From Apus apus (lineage: Eukaryota > Chordata > Aves > Apodiformes > Apodidae), in the NCBI RefSeq assembly GCF_020740795.1, contig NC_067305.1:1364001-1428000 (forward strand): 64,000 nucleotides of DNA, in the 5' to 3' direction. A program made the translations under genes and the position numbers. The notes below the pieces were generated by a model, which was given only the letters and a program-made list of their open reading frames with translations, made no database searches and was not told the DNA's origin. Positions within the stretch are counted from its first letter, which is position 1. Each line of letters starts with the position of its first letter. This document shows positions 1 through 11,442 of the stretch, piece after piece.

Positions 1-84
1 ATCCAGAGCTTGACATAATTCAACCTTTGGTAATTCTCAAAACACCTCTCAGCCTCCTTTCCACCCTCCTTTAGCTTTCTGCAG

Positions 85-343
85 CCACAGCAACCTGTTC
101 CAGTGCCTTGCTACCCTCATGGTGAAGAATTTCTTCTTGATGTTTCACCTCAATCTCCCTCTTCCGATTTTAATCCATCCCCCCTTGTCCTCTCCCTCCC
201 TGCCCTTGTCCCAAGTCCCTCCCCAGCTTTCCTGGAGCCCCTTCAGGCACTGGAAGCTGCTCTAAGGTCTCCCTGGAGCCTTCTCTTCTCCAGGCTGAAC
301 ACCCCAACTTTCCCAGCCTGTCCCCAGAGCACAGCTGCTAAGA
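85..343 (-). mobile_element. CR1 LINE 3' fragment
   Basis: Read on the minus strand this matches the last part of CR1 ORF2 and its 3' region. The plus strand shows the usual reversed landmarks: a stretch with CCCTTGTCCTCTCCC, then TTCTCTTCTCCAGGCTGAACACC, which encodes the LFSLEKR-like end of ORF2. It belongs to the same branch as the copy at 4018-4484. It is 5'-truncated and carries stops, so it is a dead fragment. The left boundary is uncertain because similarity fades into the window edge. Confidence 0.8.
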
Positions 344-1346
344 GGTCCTCAATGCCAAAGCAGAAGTCTACCTATTAAAACAGATGATCAAAAAGCTCCC
401 ATGAGCTCCATTGTCTGCTGAAGTGTTCTCAGTACATAGATTAAAAAAAAAATAAACCAAAGCAACTCCCTAGTTAAGCTCACTCCCAACCAGCCTGCTA
501 ATACAAAGGCACGAGTCTGAACAAAAGATCCCCTTTTTTTTAGCCCAGAAAGTATTAACAAAGTATGTCTATAATAAATCACATCAGATGAAAAGACAAT
601 GACTCACTTCATTATCTTTAAAGCATGAGAGGAGAACACTCCACTGAGACAGAAGTCCCCAGGAATGCTGGTACCAGCTGCACTTTCCTCTCTAGTGACA
701 GTCCCAGCAGGCAAGGAACAAGAAAATGATCCTGCCAAACTACTGCAGCACCAGTTCACAGAGATGGTCTGGTTTTGGTTTGCATGATGTACGTGCTCAT
801 TTTGCAGGTACAGAAAAAGCTCCCTTCAAGGAGCAGGCCTGCAAATTCAACCTAAAGGTTCAACATTCAGTACAGCACAGAGTCAAGGAACAAACAGGCC
901 AGCAAAGCAAGTTCTGGTGGCTGGAGAAAGGTCTCCTCTCCAGACCAAGGAACCATTTCTGCTGAGAAATCCCAGTGCTAAGTTCAATACATTGCAAAAC
1001 TGGCACTTCTACTCCAAGTAATAAAACCCTGCAAGATCTTCATAACTTGATGCTGTGCCAATCCATAAAATTCCTCATTTAATTCACTCAGAGCCCTCTC
1101 TGCCTACAAGCCACATCCTCTTTTTTTTCCTTATGCAGCTGTTTTATTTGCTCTGTAGGGCAGCCCAAGAGCCACAGGTGACTGGAGCCAATTTCTCCTA
1201 AAAGGATAAAAAATCCTGACTCTAATCCAGGAAATAAACACAGTTGATGAAAGCTCAGAAACACCACCAGGATTCTGTAGGCACACATGCCACGTAGCCA
1301 CTGCCTGAGCTGCAGAGCTGCTGGCAAGGTGTTCTCTGCCAGGAGT
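344..1346. other. Intergenic, no gene recognised
   Basis: AT-rich single-copy-looking DNA between two CR1 fragments. I see no splice-bounded reading frame of recognisable family, no RNA gene and no promoter. The short open frames here look like chance. Confidence 0.6.
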
Positions 1347-1712
1347 CCTGGAGAAGAGGAGGCTGAGGGGAGACCTCATTGCTCTCTACAACTGCCTGAG
1401 AGGAGGCTGTGGTGAGGTGGGTGTTGGGCTCTTCTCCCTCATGACCAGTGATAGGACAAGAGGAAATGGGGTCAAGCTGCACCAGGCAAGGCTCAGACTG
1501 GATATTTGGAAAAATTTATTCACAGAAAGAGTGGTGAGGCCTTGGAACAGGCTGCCCAGGGAGGTGGTGGAGGCACCATCCCTGGAGATGTTCAGAAAAG
1601 GGGTAGATGTGGTGTTTTGGGAGATGGTTTAGTGGTTACAGGTTGTAGGGCAGACAGTTGGACTTCATGATCTTGAAGGTCTTTTCCAACCTTGAAGATG
1701 ATTCTATGATTC
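1347..1712 (+). mobile_element. CR1 LINE 3' end
   Basis: A plus-oriented CR1 3' end. It starts in the ORF2 end (encoding a [12 protein letters not shown] run, then SDRTRGNG and [11 protein letters not shown]) and finishes in the CR1 tail, with TTCTATGATTCT near the end. The tail closely resembles that of the copy at 32868-33056, suggesting the same subfamily. It is 5'-truncated, as most CR1 insertions are, and is not coding for a host protein. Confidence 0.9.
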
Positions 1713-4017
1713 TGATTCCATTTGCCACAGTCCAGACCAAAAGCTTGGATTTATTAGTCCTGATGCCCTGCTTGATACTGAGGAGGAATATTCAGCAGTA
1801 AAATTTAAGCTCCATTAAACTGTTGTGTGGCAGAGGAAACTCCAGAATTGGGTTCTTTCATTATCCCATCACAAAAACTCCATATGGGAATGCCAAAATG
1901 AACTGTGTAGGCTACCAAAGGTAGTGATGACTCTTTTCAGTTAAACATTAGACACACAGATCATCAAGAATCTTAATCATTACTGTCCTGACTGTGCAAT
2001 TAGCATAAGCAAATACCATCAATGCAGGTTGCCAACTAAAACCTTCCCAGGTATTGATGCATGGCCCCTTCCAGAAAGTTTGGACAGGACAAGCTGGGGA
2101 ATAAGCTCCTCCTGCCGGCAGGCTCAGAGGTGACAGCTCCAGTGACCTGGATCCCTGGCTGTGGGAGATGCCAGTGCAGTTTGCTCCGTGGCACCACTCG
2201 CTCCACTGGTGGGACAGGATTAAACTGCAGATGGCTGAGTGCTTGAAAAGAAATAGAAATAAACAGGTAAGAAAAAATTCTATTTAACAGACCCAGCTTC
2301 CATGCAGGCTCAGCTTATGGAGGCTGATGGGTGCAGTTCAAGTGCATGATATAAAATTAAGGCCACGACTGGAACTAAGATAAAGTCACAGGAACAAGCC
2401 AGAAAATTCCAATTAGCAAACAAATAGCTGTTGATTTCCTTGTAATTAAGGATTAGCGTTGCTTAAAATTGCTGAAGGGTGTGTGTGACAAACCAGGCAC
2501 TGGTCTCTTACTTCGTATGCTGTAAGTTAACAATTAAACACTGAATTTTTGTAGGTGTTCTTTCCATCATGAAATAGCTGCTCTTTTGTCTGTGTGGACA
2601 AACCAGCAGCAGCTCAGGCCCCACGAGCTACCAAAGCCAATGCTGATCTCTCCTGAAAGAAAATATAACCCTTCCATTTCTGTTTTGTAAGTTTTATTGC
2701 AGATCTGATTCAGAAAGCAAATAAAATATCTTTTCATCTGTCCTTAAGCCATTAGCTTCCAACCCTCTTTCTGAATGCAGAAGTTAGATTTAGATTAAAG
2801 CATGAACCATATCAGCAGATGAGCTGGTTTATTGCAGCAGGGAAGCTTAGGTCAGAGAGATCCAAAACCAAAGGGAGAAACAAAATTAAGATTCATTAGG
2901 TGGAACAGCTAACAGAACAGGTTCCTTACAGTGAGACTGTTCAGTTGTATGAGGAAAACTGCCTGAAAAAAAAACCTCTAGGAGCTTTTATCAGAACATG
3001 CACTATCTCTCCTTATGAAGGAAGGCAAAATCTATCAGAGTATTCCTCCTCTTCCTCTGTCTCCATTCCTTGTGCATGTTACCCAGAAGCCACAGTTCAC
3101 CTCAACATCCAAATAATACAGCTTTTATTTTCAAAAAGTCAACATATGCAAAGATTTGTTAATAGTTTATGCTGCCTCTTGTTTCCCCACTTAGGTATTT
3201 AACTGCATAGGTGAAGATGCAGTAACAAAATTGCTTTTTCTAATTTCAACAAATGGAAACTCGCTGGCAGAGATTTACACTTGCATGGAAACATTTTCAA
3301 ATTTGATACTAGTATGACTTGAATAATTAAAAGCATTAGTTTCCATTCCGTGAGAAAAGCCTTGAAGACAGAAATAGGGACCATCATGCCTTGTGAAGAG
3401 ACTTCAAAAGATACTGAAGAATTCAGACTCAAAAACCCCCTAAACTCTAAAGCATCATTCCCTAAGTCTTAAAAACCTGACAGCTCCTCATCCTCACCAG
3501 ATTTCTTTCATTGAAAATGAAAGCTGAACCTACATCATAAGCTATGATTAAGTTGATTATCAGAATTAGCTCTTCAAATAAACCATAACTTGGAAGTGCA
3601 GATACCTTCTAGAGGGCAGGTGAACACTTTAAAAAAATAAAGTAATGCACAGGTGAACATCTGTGACTTTTATCAAAGATAAATTATTTAGTATTATTTT
3701 TTTGGTATTAGTATTTTTTAGTACTAGCATTATTTCTTTTTCTTTTCCACAATACTGACCTTAAAGGATTTTTTAGAGTATTATCTTCGAGGCAGTCATC
3801 TAGCAAACATAAAAAGCACAAAGTGCACAAGACTAACCCATGCAGTAGGGGAAAATATTCTTTATTGCTACCAGGTAGATCCTAAAGCATCACGATTTCA
3901 CAGGACAAACACTTTCTTCAGAAGCTGACTGCTCACTCAGCTCAAACTATGTTGAACCTTTTCCCACAACTTACCAAACAAGCAGCAGAAGTAACACCTA
4001 CATACACCTACACCCCC
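1713..4017. other. Intergenic, no gene recognised
   Basis: About 2.3 kb of AT-rich DNA. No exon with family similarity, CpG cluster or RNA gene was found on either strand. Several AATAAA-like hexamers occur, as expected by chance in this composition. Confidence 0.55.
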
Positions 4018-4484
4018 AGCATGAGGACATGGAGCTCCTGAAGAGAGTCCAGGAGAGGCCACAAAGATGATCCAAGGGCTGGAGCAGCTCTGCTCTGGAG
4101 ACAGGCTGGGAGAGTTGGGGTGTTCAGCCTGGAGAAGAGAAGGCTCCAGGGAGACCTTAGAGCAGCTTCCAGTGAAAGCTCCAGGAAAGCTGGGGAGGGA
4201 CTTGGGACAAGGGTAGGAGGGATGGGACAAGGGGGAAGGGCTTGAAATTGGAAGTGGGGAGATGGAGGTTGGAGATGAGGAGGAAATTCTTGGCTGGGAG
4301 GGTGGGGAGAGCCTGGGACAGGGAAACTGTGGCTGCCCCATCCCTGGCAGTGTTGAAGGGCAGGTTGGATGTGGCTTTGGAGCCGCCTGGGCTGGTGGGA
4401 GGTGTCCCTGCTCATGCAGGGGGTTTGGAACTAGATGAGCTTTAAGGTCCCTTCCAACCCAAACCATTCCATGATTTTATGATA
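4018..4484 (+). mobile_element. CR1 LINE 3' end
   Basis: A plus-oriented CR1 3' end of about 470 bp. Landmarks in order are GAGAGTCCAGGAGAGGCCAC (the ORF2 LERVQ-like region), TTCAGCCTGGAGAAGAG, a purine-rich section with repeated GGGACAAGGG, and the tail TAAGGTCCCTTCCAACCC followed by CCATGATTTTATGAT. The purine-rich expansion marks a subfamily different from most other copies here, but it matches the fragment at 85-343. Confidence 0.9.
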
Positions 4485-5014
4485 CATCTATAGCTGAACT
4501 TAGACCCCAGCAGACCACAGCTACAGGACAACTAATTCTCAAGGCAACCTGAGTGTCCAAATGCTACAGCAAACTCTGCAGGGCTGGGGGAGGGAGGAAA
4601 GGAAGAGAACTTTCAGCATCAATATTAAGATGTAACCAAATCACATGAAGGCCACACTCAATCTATCTGGGGTTGTTCTGAATTTTTGTCAGACCTGCCT
4701 GAGTGCAGGAAATGACCACAATGGCTGATGTGCCTGAACTTGGACTGGGTATGAATCTTCCCCAGGCCAGTTTTGATTCCAGTGCTGTTCAGCATCTCTA
4801 AGCTGTTCTTGGGAGAGATTTTTTGAAAGATAAGGCTTGGGTTGTTGTTACTACACTGATGATGGGTATCTCCTCCCAGTTGTAACATCCAAGATAACCT
4901 GGGACTAGATTATGAAAATTTCTGAAGTTTAAACCCTTTAAAAAGCACAGAAATGGGGATCCGTGGGAACAGACCTCCTTAGACACCCCATCTATTCAGA
5001 AAAGTGCTCAGCAC
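4485..5014. other. Spacer between two CR1 copies, nothing recognised
   Basis: About 530 bp of mixed-composition DNA separating two plus-oriented CR1 3' ends. No gene or regulatory element is apparent. Confidence 0.55.
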
Positions 5015-5560
5015 ATCAATAATGCCCTGCACTGGTGCAGCCTCACCTGGAGCACTGCCTGCAATTTTGGGCACCACAACATTAAAAGGACATCAAGCGA
5101 TTGGAGAGTGTCCAGAGGAGAGCCACGAGGATGGGGAAGGGTCTGGATGGGATGACTTACGAGGAGCAGCTGAGGTCACTGGGATTGTTCAGCCTGGAGA
5201 AGAGGAGGCTGAGGGGTGACCTCGTTGCAGCCTGTGGTTCCTCAGGAGGGGAAGGGATGGGGCAGGTCCTGATCTCTTCACTCCTGTGAGCAGTGACAGG
5301 ACTGGGGGAAATGGCAGAAGCTGCATCAGGGGAGGTTTAGGTTGGATATCAGGAATAAGTTTTTCACCCAGAGGGAGCTTGAGCACTGGAACCAGCTCCC
5401 CAGGGCAGTGGTCACAGCACCAAGGCTGCCTGAGTTCAAGAAGCCTTTGGATGATGCTCTCAGGCACATGGGGTGATTCTTGGGGTGCCCTACACAGGGA
5501 CAGGAGTTGGACTCGTGATCCTGATGGGTCCCTTCCAGCTCAGCAGATTCTATGATATAA
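5015..5560 (+). mobile_element. CR1 LINE 3' end
   Basis: A plus-oriented CR1 copy of about 545 bp. It contains the ORF2 end (GCCACGAGGATGGGGAAGGG, then TTCAGCCTGGAGAAGAGGAG, then GTGACAGGACTGGGGGAAAT) and the CR1 3' untranslated region, ending ACTCGTGATCCTGATGGGTC and GATTCTATGATAT. It is truncated at its 5' end and decayed. Confidence 0.9.
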
Positions 5561-8459
5561 CCAAAGTGTGATGCTGGAGCTGCTGCACAGCCAGACATCA
5601 GCTGGCACTCTGCTCAGGTGTCTGACAGACAATCCCTGAAGACAGATCTTGCACTTCATTGTATAATGTATTAAACTAAAGGATTATCTAAAGCACTTAC
5701 CTTGAAAACGCAGAAGTCTGCACGTTTGCGGATAAAACCAGATCAAGACTACATGTTGCTTCAGTACCTGCAGCAAACTGGTGTGCTTAGCACAACAACT
5801 ACATTATCCTTTTCAGCTAAGGTTCTGATCTAATTTGGTGCTCAGCCTTTCTCCAAACTTTGGTGCCCTGTACAGACTGATGTTACTACAACACAAGACT
5901 CAACAAAGCTCTGATGTTTCCAACTTTCAACCATTTTCAGTCATGCCTTCCTCCATAAAGCCCTGACATGGGGAATTCTTTTTGTTGCTGTAAGTGAAGT
6001 TTGTGTGATGGATATTTTCATGCTAATGAGACTTGACAAAGTCTCTCCTAGAATTCTGAAATACATCCTTGATCTATGAAGACACTCAGAGGCTGACAGC
6101 ACAGTCATTCTGGAGTGGTTTATTGCTTCCATGCTGGTGATAAGAGACACTTAAGGCTTGTGCAAATGCAATAAATGTTCAAGCCAACTAATTACTTCAT
6201 CAAACCCAGGAGATTCCTTAGGCATGATGGTGATCATATTGCCACGTCTTCTGTACTTAAGACCATCAAAAATACAGGCTCTAGAAACCACAAACCTCTG
6301 GCAGTGAAAGGAAACTATTCCTGTCAAACGTATTAGAAACAAAGCACTAGGTAACTGTTGGTGGTGCCAGCCCAAACAATCTTGGTGCCAAGTCTGGCAG
6401 CTCTATCAATGGACATACCACTGCTGATGAACGCAAACTGAATTTCAAGAAGGCAGATACATCATTGTAGACATCCGAGACATTTAAGAACAGGTTCCTT
6501 AAACTTTTTCCATCTCTTTGTGGTGATAAATATTTGATCTCAAGACTAACGAGCTGCTCTCAACCAACCACTCTTAAGGCACAGATCAGGTTCTACTACG
6601 AGATCATATGTGGACACCTCAGCAGTGGATTTTGCCAAACATTCAAAAATAAAAAAGAACCAGGAGCTTTCCCTGAGTCCTTGGGGAGATAAACAGGTAA
6701 TTCAAACAGTGTGTTTACCATGCATTTTACAATTGCTTCATATCATCCTGAAATGTCAAGGACTGGAAGACAATGAGAAATGCAATTAATATTGTCTTAC
6801 TGGTAATAAGTGTGTGTTTCACACCAAGCTGGGACTACAGAATGAGGTCAGTCAGGAACTCAGCCTGTCTTTCTAGGTTAAACAAGGTTACAGCCTGCAA
6901 TGAGGTCCCATGCCCAGGCCAGAACTAGTAAGCAATACACAGAAGTAGTGATTTACACTTCCACCAAAAATATATGTATTACTTTGCTCCTAGATACCAG
7001 AGACATGATTTAAGAAGGAATCTGAAGTGCCAAAATGTAAATACATAATCAGGTTTGCCACAAAATATCCCAAGCACTTCCCAGCCATTTGTTTTTCTGT
7101 TTAGTCTGAGAGAAGTAGCAAGATTACAAAAATGCTTATCAAAATGCCTAGACTTTAATTGCAATAAAAAAATTAACATCTCACTGGATAAATATGCTAT
7201 AAATAACCACTACATGAAGCGAAACAATTTACACAGATACTGGTCACAATTGGTATAAAATAAGTCACAACCACAAGCTTCATCAGTTATGAGCTTGGAA
7301 TAAAGATGACCACTGGCAACCAGAAACACTTCCATTTTGCTGTTGGACTGTGGAGATATTTTACCCACTACTAAGTTTTAAAGGAGATAATTTCAGAAAC
7401 TAGGCTAATAGGTAGTGCAACAAATATGGGGGGGAGGGCAGGGAACACTTAACAAAGGCTATTAATACTTTAAGAAACAGGGAAATCAAAGAAAGGGTAA
7501 TAAAAAAATCAGCTTCAATAACAGTTTATAATAACTGCAATGTGAAGCTGAATTAAAATTTAACCACACCTGTCCACAAATCATTAAGTGTGGCTTGTTT
7601 AATTAGAGAAGCTCGGTGCAGAGAAACCTGAACCAACATTTTCAGGAGGCAACACGCCCACTATTGACTGAAGAGGCTCACTCCACTTCAGAGCTCAGCA
7701 CAGCCATTCCCACTGGGTTCTGCATTGACCTGAGAAAGGGAGAGAAGCTTTACTACAGTTGACTGAAAATGTAAATTGAGGTGATGTTTCAGCAGCACGA
7801 GGGAAAGACAAAACATGCCCCAGGTGACATAATTCGCCTCAGAGGTGAGATGACAGCACTGGCAGAATGAAAAAGGGCGGTTACAACTAACCACAAGGAA
7901 GGTAACTCCCATGGGAGTGAAATACCAAGTACAACTCCATCCTGGCGGCAAAAAAAAACACCAGAAGAAGGCGCTTCTGAAGAGGACAAACTACTCCAAA
8001 CAGGCAGATATTATCAGACCAGATCTCCAGGGAGGAAATTATGAGAAAGTACAAAGACAAATGCACCAAGGACTGATTACCACAAAGACTGAGGAGAGCA
8101 TCAGGGAACTCCAAGAAAAGGAAAACCAGAAAGTGTTATTCGAGCAATACATGAGCCCTCAGGTCTGGCTAATGAGATCACAGGATGAAGCCACAAGCCA
8201 AAATATGAGGAAACGGGTGCATTAGATAAGCAGGCTCAGAACATCCCAGAGCATTTGCTGGGAGAGGCAAGGGGGGGGGGGGCAGAGGGGAATGGAAGCC
8301 CGGGGGCTGGGACCCTGAGGAGGGAAACCCACAGGAGACGGGGAAGAAGGTGATCCCCCAGCAGCAAGGAGAAACCTGAGACCCGGGAGGAGGGCTGGAA
8401 ATAAAACCACTGAGGGGGCCAAGGAGGGAGGAGCCAGGACACCTTTCAGGAGACACAGG
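5561..8459. other. Intergenic or intron of a possible divergent gene
   Basis: AT-rich, apparently repeat-poor DNA leading up to the 8.5-9.0 kb CpG island. There is a 12-bp G run at 8271-8282 and a short G run near 7430. On the minus strand a very good splice acceptor (CTTCTCTCCCTTTCTCAG) ends at 7730, which could be a second exon of a transcript from that island. No conserved protein is encoded. The 104-codon plus-strand frame at 7911-8225 has no recognisable family and may be chance. Confidence 0.45.
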
Positions 8460-9010
8460 CTTAACGTGGGCAGGGGAGTGGGAGCTCCCCGGGGCAGTGC
8501 AGCACAGCCCCTTCTCCCCCGAGGGACAGGGGGGCGGCAGGGACGGAGCAGCCCTACCAGCTCCCGGGGAGGCCTCCGCGGCGGGGCGGGCCCAGGCGGG
8601 GCGGCCCAGGCGGGGCGCGGCCGCCATCTTACCCTGAGGCGGGGGGGAACGGCGAGGGGGCGGAGCCTGCCGGGGGGGCGGAGCCTGCCGGGGGGGCGGG
8701 GCCTACAGGGGACGGGGCCTGCCCGGGGACGGAGCATGCTGGGGGCGGGGCCTGCCGGGGGGGCGGGGTGACGCAAGCCCCGCCCCCGCGGCCGCCATTT
8801 CAGGAGCGCCCGGGGCCGGGGCGCGGCGGGGGCCGGTGCCTGCGGGGACCGAAACGACGTGAAATCAGGGAAATGCGTTCGTAGGTGCTGTCCGGGCGCT
8901 GGCGGAAGAGCCTGTCCGAGCGCACCTGGCCGCGGCGGGAGCCTGGCCTCGCCTGGGGCGGCGGCTGCTGCCCCGGTTCCCACCTGGCGCCTTCCTGTGT
9001 CGCGTTCCCG
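8460..9010. promoter_or_regulatory. CpG island, probable promoter of an unidentified transcript
   Basis: About 550 bp of very GC- and CpG-dense DNA flanked by AT-rich sequence, the usual form of a broad vertebrate promoter. It contains many GGGGCGGGG Sp1/KLF boxes. On the minus strand there is a perfect YY1-type motif (AAGATGGCGGC, plus positions 8620-8630) and a related AAATGGCGGC at 8791-8800. The first overlaps a minus-strand splice donor, AGG then GTAAGA, with the exon edge at 8633. This arrangement is typical of a first exon transcribed leftward, away from ELAVL1. The gene is not identifiable from the window. The alternative is an orphan CpG island or enhancer of ELAVL1, about 2.4 kb upstream of its promoter. 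Confidence 0.6.
8656..8768. repeat. GC-box minisatellite, 16-18 bp unit, about 6.5 copies
   Basis: The unit reads approximately GGGGGCGGAGCCTGCCG and repeats imperfectly about six and a half times. Each copy carries a core GGGGCGG or GGGACGG box. It sits inside the CpG island and multiplies potential Sp1/KLF sites. The plus strand is also rich in runs of five to seven G. Confidence 0.85.
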
Positions 9011-10869
9011 CTGTTAGAATAGCTCTGCAAGTACCTCCCTCTTTTTGTAACTTGAGGCTTCCAGCTGATTATTCATGACCTATTATAAGCGTTTTCCCCT
9101 CTGGCAACCGCTTGACAAGGAGCTTCCAGAGCAGTGAGCTTCATCATCCTTCCAGAGGCTGAACATAACTGGGGAGCCCGATGACATTTATGTTGCATCA
9201 CTTCGAGACAATTTCACCAGAGACCTAGCGTCACATTCCTCAAATTGCACCTCGTGAAACCTTCAGACTGGTGGGTTCTCACACTGGGCTGAAACACCTC
9301 AACAGACCAGGAATACGTGTCAGCAAAACGAGCTTGTTCCTTTCAAAACTGACATGGTTTAGCAGGGTGATGCCTCCTAATTGACATCACAGTTTTAAAT
9401 AACAAAGTGTGGCGAGGAGTGAGATTGCAAATATGTTGTTACAAGATAAAGGCCTCCAAGCTCTGTTGTGGTGCCCATGGCCTCAGTTCTTGGAGATCTG
9501 AGATGCATCTTAGGTCCAAGAAGAGGATTGCTTGGTTAAAACCAGAATGATACGAGAAAAGTACAAAATTCACAGTAACAGCTGCTATTGGTGTGAGAAA
9601 CAAACTGGTGTTACTGTGGTTGGCATACATAGCAGACTGAGCAAATAACAGATGCATAAACATGTTTAATGTTTTATGAGGCCTTGAAGGGTATTTCCAG
9701 ACCTGTCAGGCTTGGAGTTTTACATGTGAGGATTCCCCATCTGGCACTGAAAGCTATGATAAAGCAAAAAGGAAAATGGCAACGTTTTTAACATCTCTCT
9801 TAATTATTAACTTCCTCGATGGACTCTTCATTTAATGATGCTGACCATTACATTTTCTTTGATGCTGTGCCCTTCGGACTATGGCAGAGGCTGAGGTGTT
9901 CCTGGTCAAAAGGTGTCTAAGATTAGGAGCCTGTACATAATTGACCAGTATTAACAAGACATCTTGATGGGGTTTCTGAAATGGGTTTCTGGGCAGATAA
10001 ACCAGACACCATCAGTGCAACAACGCTGGGAATTTACTGTACAATGTCAAGATAGGTAGAGGAAAGATATTTGCATTTTCATTGTGTGGTTTTCCATGTG
10101 TGCCAGTGTAAATATTACCATGTACAGTATTTCCACACACGTGTGCAAGGAAATGGCAAAGAATGTGTTCTGCTGTAAATGTTTTGCTGCTATGGGGCAT
10201 GTTCTGGTCCTTCAGGGGAGATCTCACTGTTCTTCTAGTCTTGAGAATAATACATTAATTTAATTTTGTTACATTACTCAACTAAGTAAAACTCAAATTA
10301 TGAGCTGTTTGTCAATGAAAAAGAACATAATATATTTTAATGCAGTAATATTCTGAATTTTTGGCCAAAGTTGAGTACCTTGTCAGGATTTACAGACTTG
10401 CAAGCTTATGTCATACACTAAACTTACTGCTTTGTACCATGGGCATTTTTGTAGAATACTGTGTGAATGACAAAAAAGCCTTTGTGTTTTCTGCAGAATA
10501 GTGGAACTATTACAGGCTCCTCCTGTGCAGTGGCAATAGGTTCAGTTCATAAAGCTGGCAGTGGACAAAGGGAAAACTCTTTGACTAGCAAGTCCCTTAA
10601 GGTCATTGCAGGGCTTCTTAGAGCACTGGGAAGTTCTGATCCCTGTAACTTCTCCTGAAGATCATCACAGGATCCCTTTGTTACTGCTCTGGGAGGCTCC
10701 CCCAGTTCCAAGGGCTCCGGCTGGCGCTCTGCACCCATGGAGAGGAAGGACTAAGCTGATCTGGAGCCTGGGGCTGTCCTGATGCACCTTCTTCTGAAGT
10801 CTTAACTTTTGCTGCAGGGAAGAACTTGCATTTCTCTCTCCACAAGAGCAGCGTGGAAGGACCGGGGCA
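9011..10869. other. Spacer between the two CpG islands
   Basis: About 1.9 kb of AT-rich DNA with no recognisable exon, repeat family or RNA gene. If the 8.5-9.0 kb island is a divergent promoter, this is the intergenic spacer between it and ELAVL1. Confidence 0.5.
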
Positions 10870-11135
10870 CACACTCCCAGCTCCTTCCTGACTTCAGGAG
10901 GCGGCAGCGGAGCAGACGACTCTGGGAGCCCCGGCTCCGCTCCCGCCGCTGCGGAGGCCTCCGGGCCGCGCCCGCGGGGACCGCTCTGGCCACGCCGCCC
11001 GCCGCCCCCCGCGCCCGCCGCCTCCGGGGGCTCCCTCGGGCCCGCGGACAAGGCGAGCGGCAGAGGCTGTTGGCCGCAAGGCGCCGGCGATGCCCTCGTC
11101 CCCAGGCCCGGGGCGGGGGGTCTGACCGCGGCCCC

Positions 11136-11212
11136 CTCCCGGCCCCGCTCCCGGCCCCGCTCCCGGCCCCGCTCCCGGCCCCGCTCCCGGCCCCGCTCCC
11201 GGCCCCGCTCCC
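11136..11212. repeat. 12-bp GC tandem array in the ELAVL1 promoter
   Basis: Six perfect head-to-tail copies of CTCCCGGCCCCG occupy 11136-11207, with a partial seventh. On the minus strand each copy gives GGGG and GGG runs, a composition compatible with G-quadruplex formation and with multiple Sp1-like sites. The unit is a multiple of three, which is why long open frames with Arg-Glu-Arg-Gly or Pro-Ala-Pro-Leu repeats appear here. Those frames are not genes. The array ends about 80 bp before the first CCAAT box. Confidence 0.9.
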
Positions 11213-11293
11213 GCCGCCGCACGCGCACGCCCCTCCCCCCGGCGCGCCGCCAGAGGCCGCCCCCGGCCGGCTGGTGACGGACAGGCCGGCGGG

Positions 11294-11330
11294 CCAATGG
11301 GGAGCGGGACACGTGCGCGCGGCAGCCAAT
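11294..11330 (+). promoter_or_regulatory. Paired CCAAT boxes with an E-box between
   Basis: CCAAT occurs at 11294-11298 and 11326-11330, 32 bp apart (about three helical turns), a spacing typical of cooperative NF-Y sites. Between them a CACGTG E-box lies at 11310-11315, a class bound by USF, MYC/MAX and TFE factors. Both CCAAT boxes are followed by GG, matching the preferred NF-Y context. They lie 50-90 bp upstream of the presumed exon 1. Confidence 0.7.
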
Positions 11331-11379
11331 GGGAGTCGGCGGGCGGCGCGGGGGCGTGTCCGGCGGCGCTGCGAGCGGC

Positions 11380-11442
11380 TTGTTGTGCGCGCTGCGGAGC
11401 CGTTCCCCTCCCGCTGCCCAGGCCCCGCCGAGCCGGCCGCAG
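11380..11442 (+). other. ELAVL1: ELAVL1 exon 1 (non-coding 5' UTR)
   Basis: The exon is inferred from its splice donor: CCGCAG then GTGAGCG, with GT at 11443-11444, inside the CpG island and just downstream of the CCAAT boxes. No ATG between the presumed start and the donor begins a frame that could join to the protein, so it is 5' UTR, as in other ELAVL1 genes. The donor is confident. The 5' edge is a guess placed at a usual distance from the CCAAT pair. Confidence 0.55.

Noticed and set aside
7911..8225. 104-codon plus-strand frame with a Lys/Gln/Glu-rich sequence
   Set aside because: No recognisable family, no splice structure, and no promoter pointing into it. Kept only as part of the spacer description.
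8222..8983. 253-codon minus-strand frame over the upstream CpG island
   Set aside because: Low-complexity Pro/Arg/Ala translation of GC-rich DNA and the GC-box minisatellite, with no domain and frames open on both strands.
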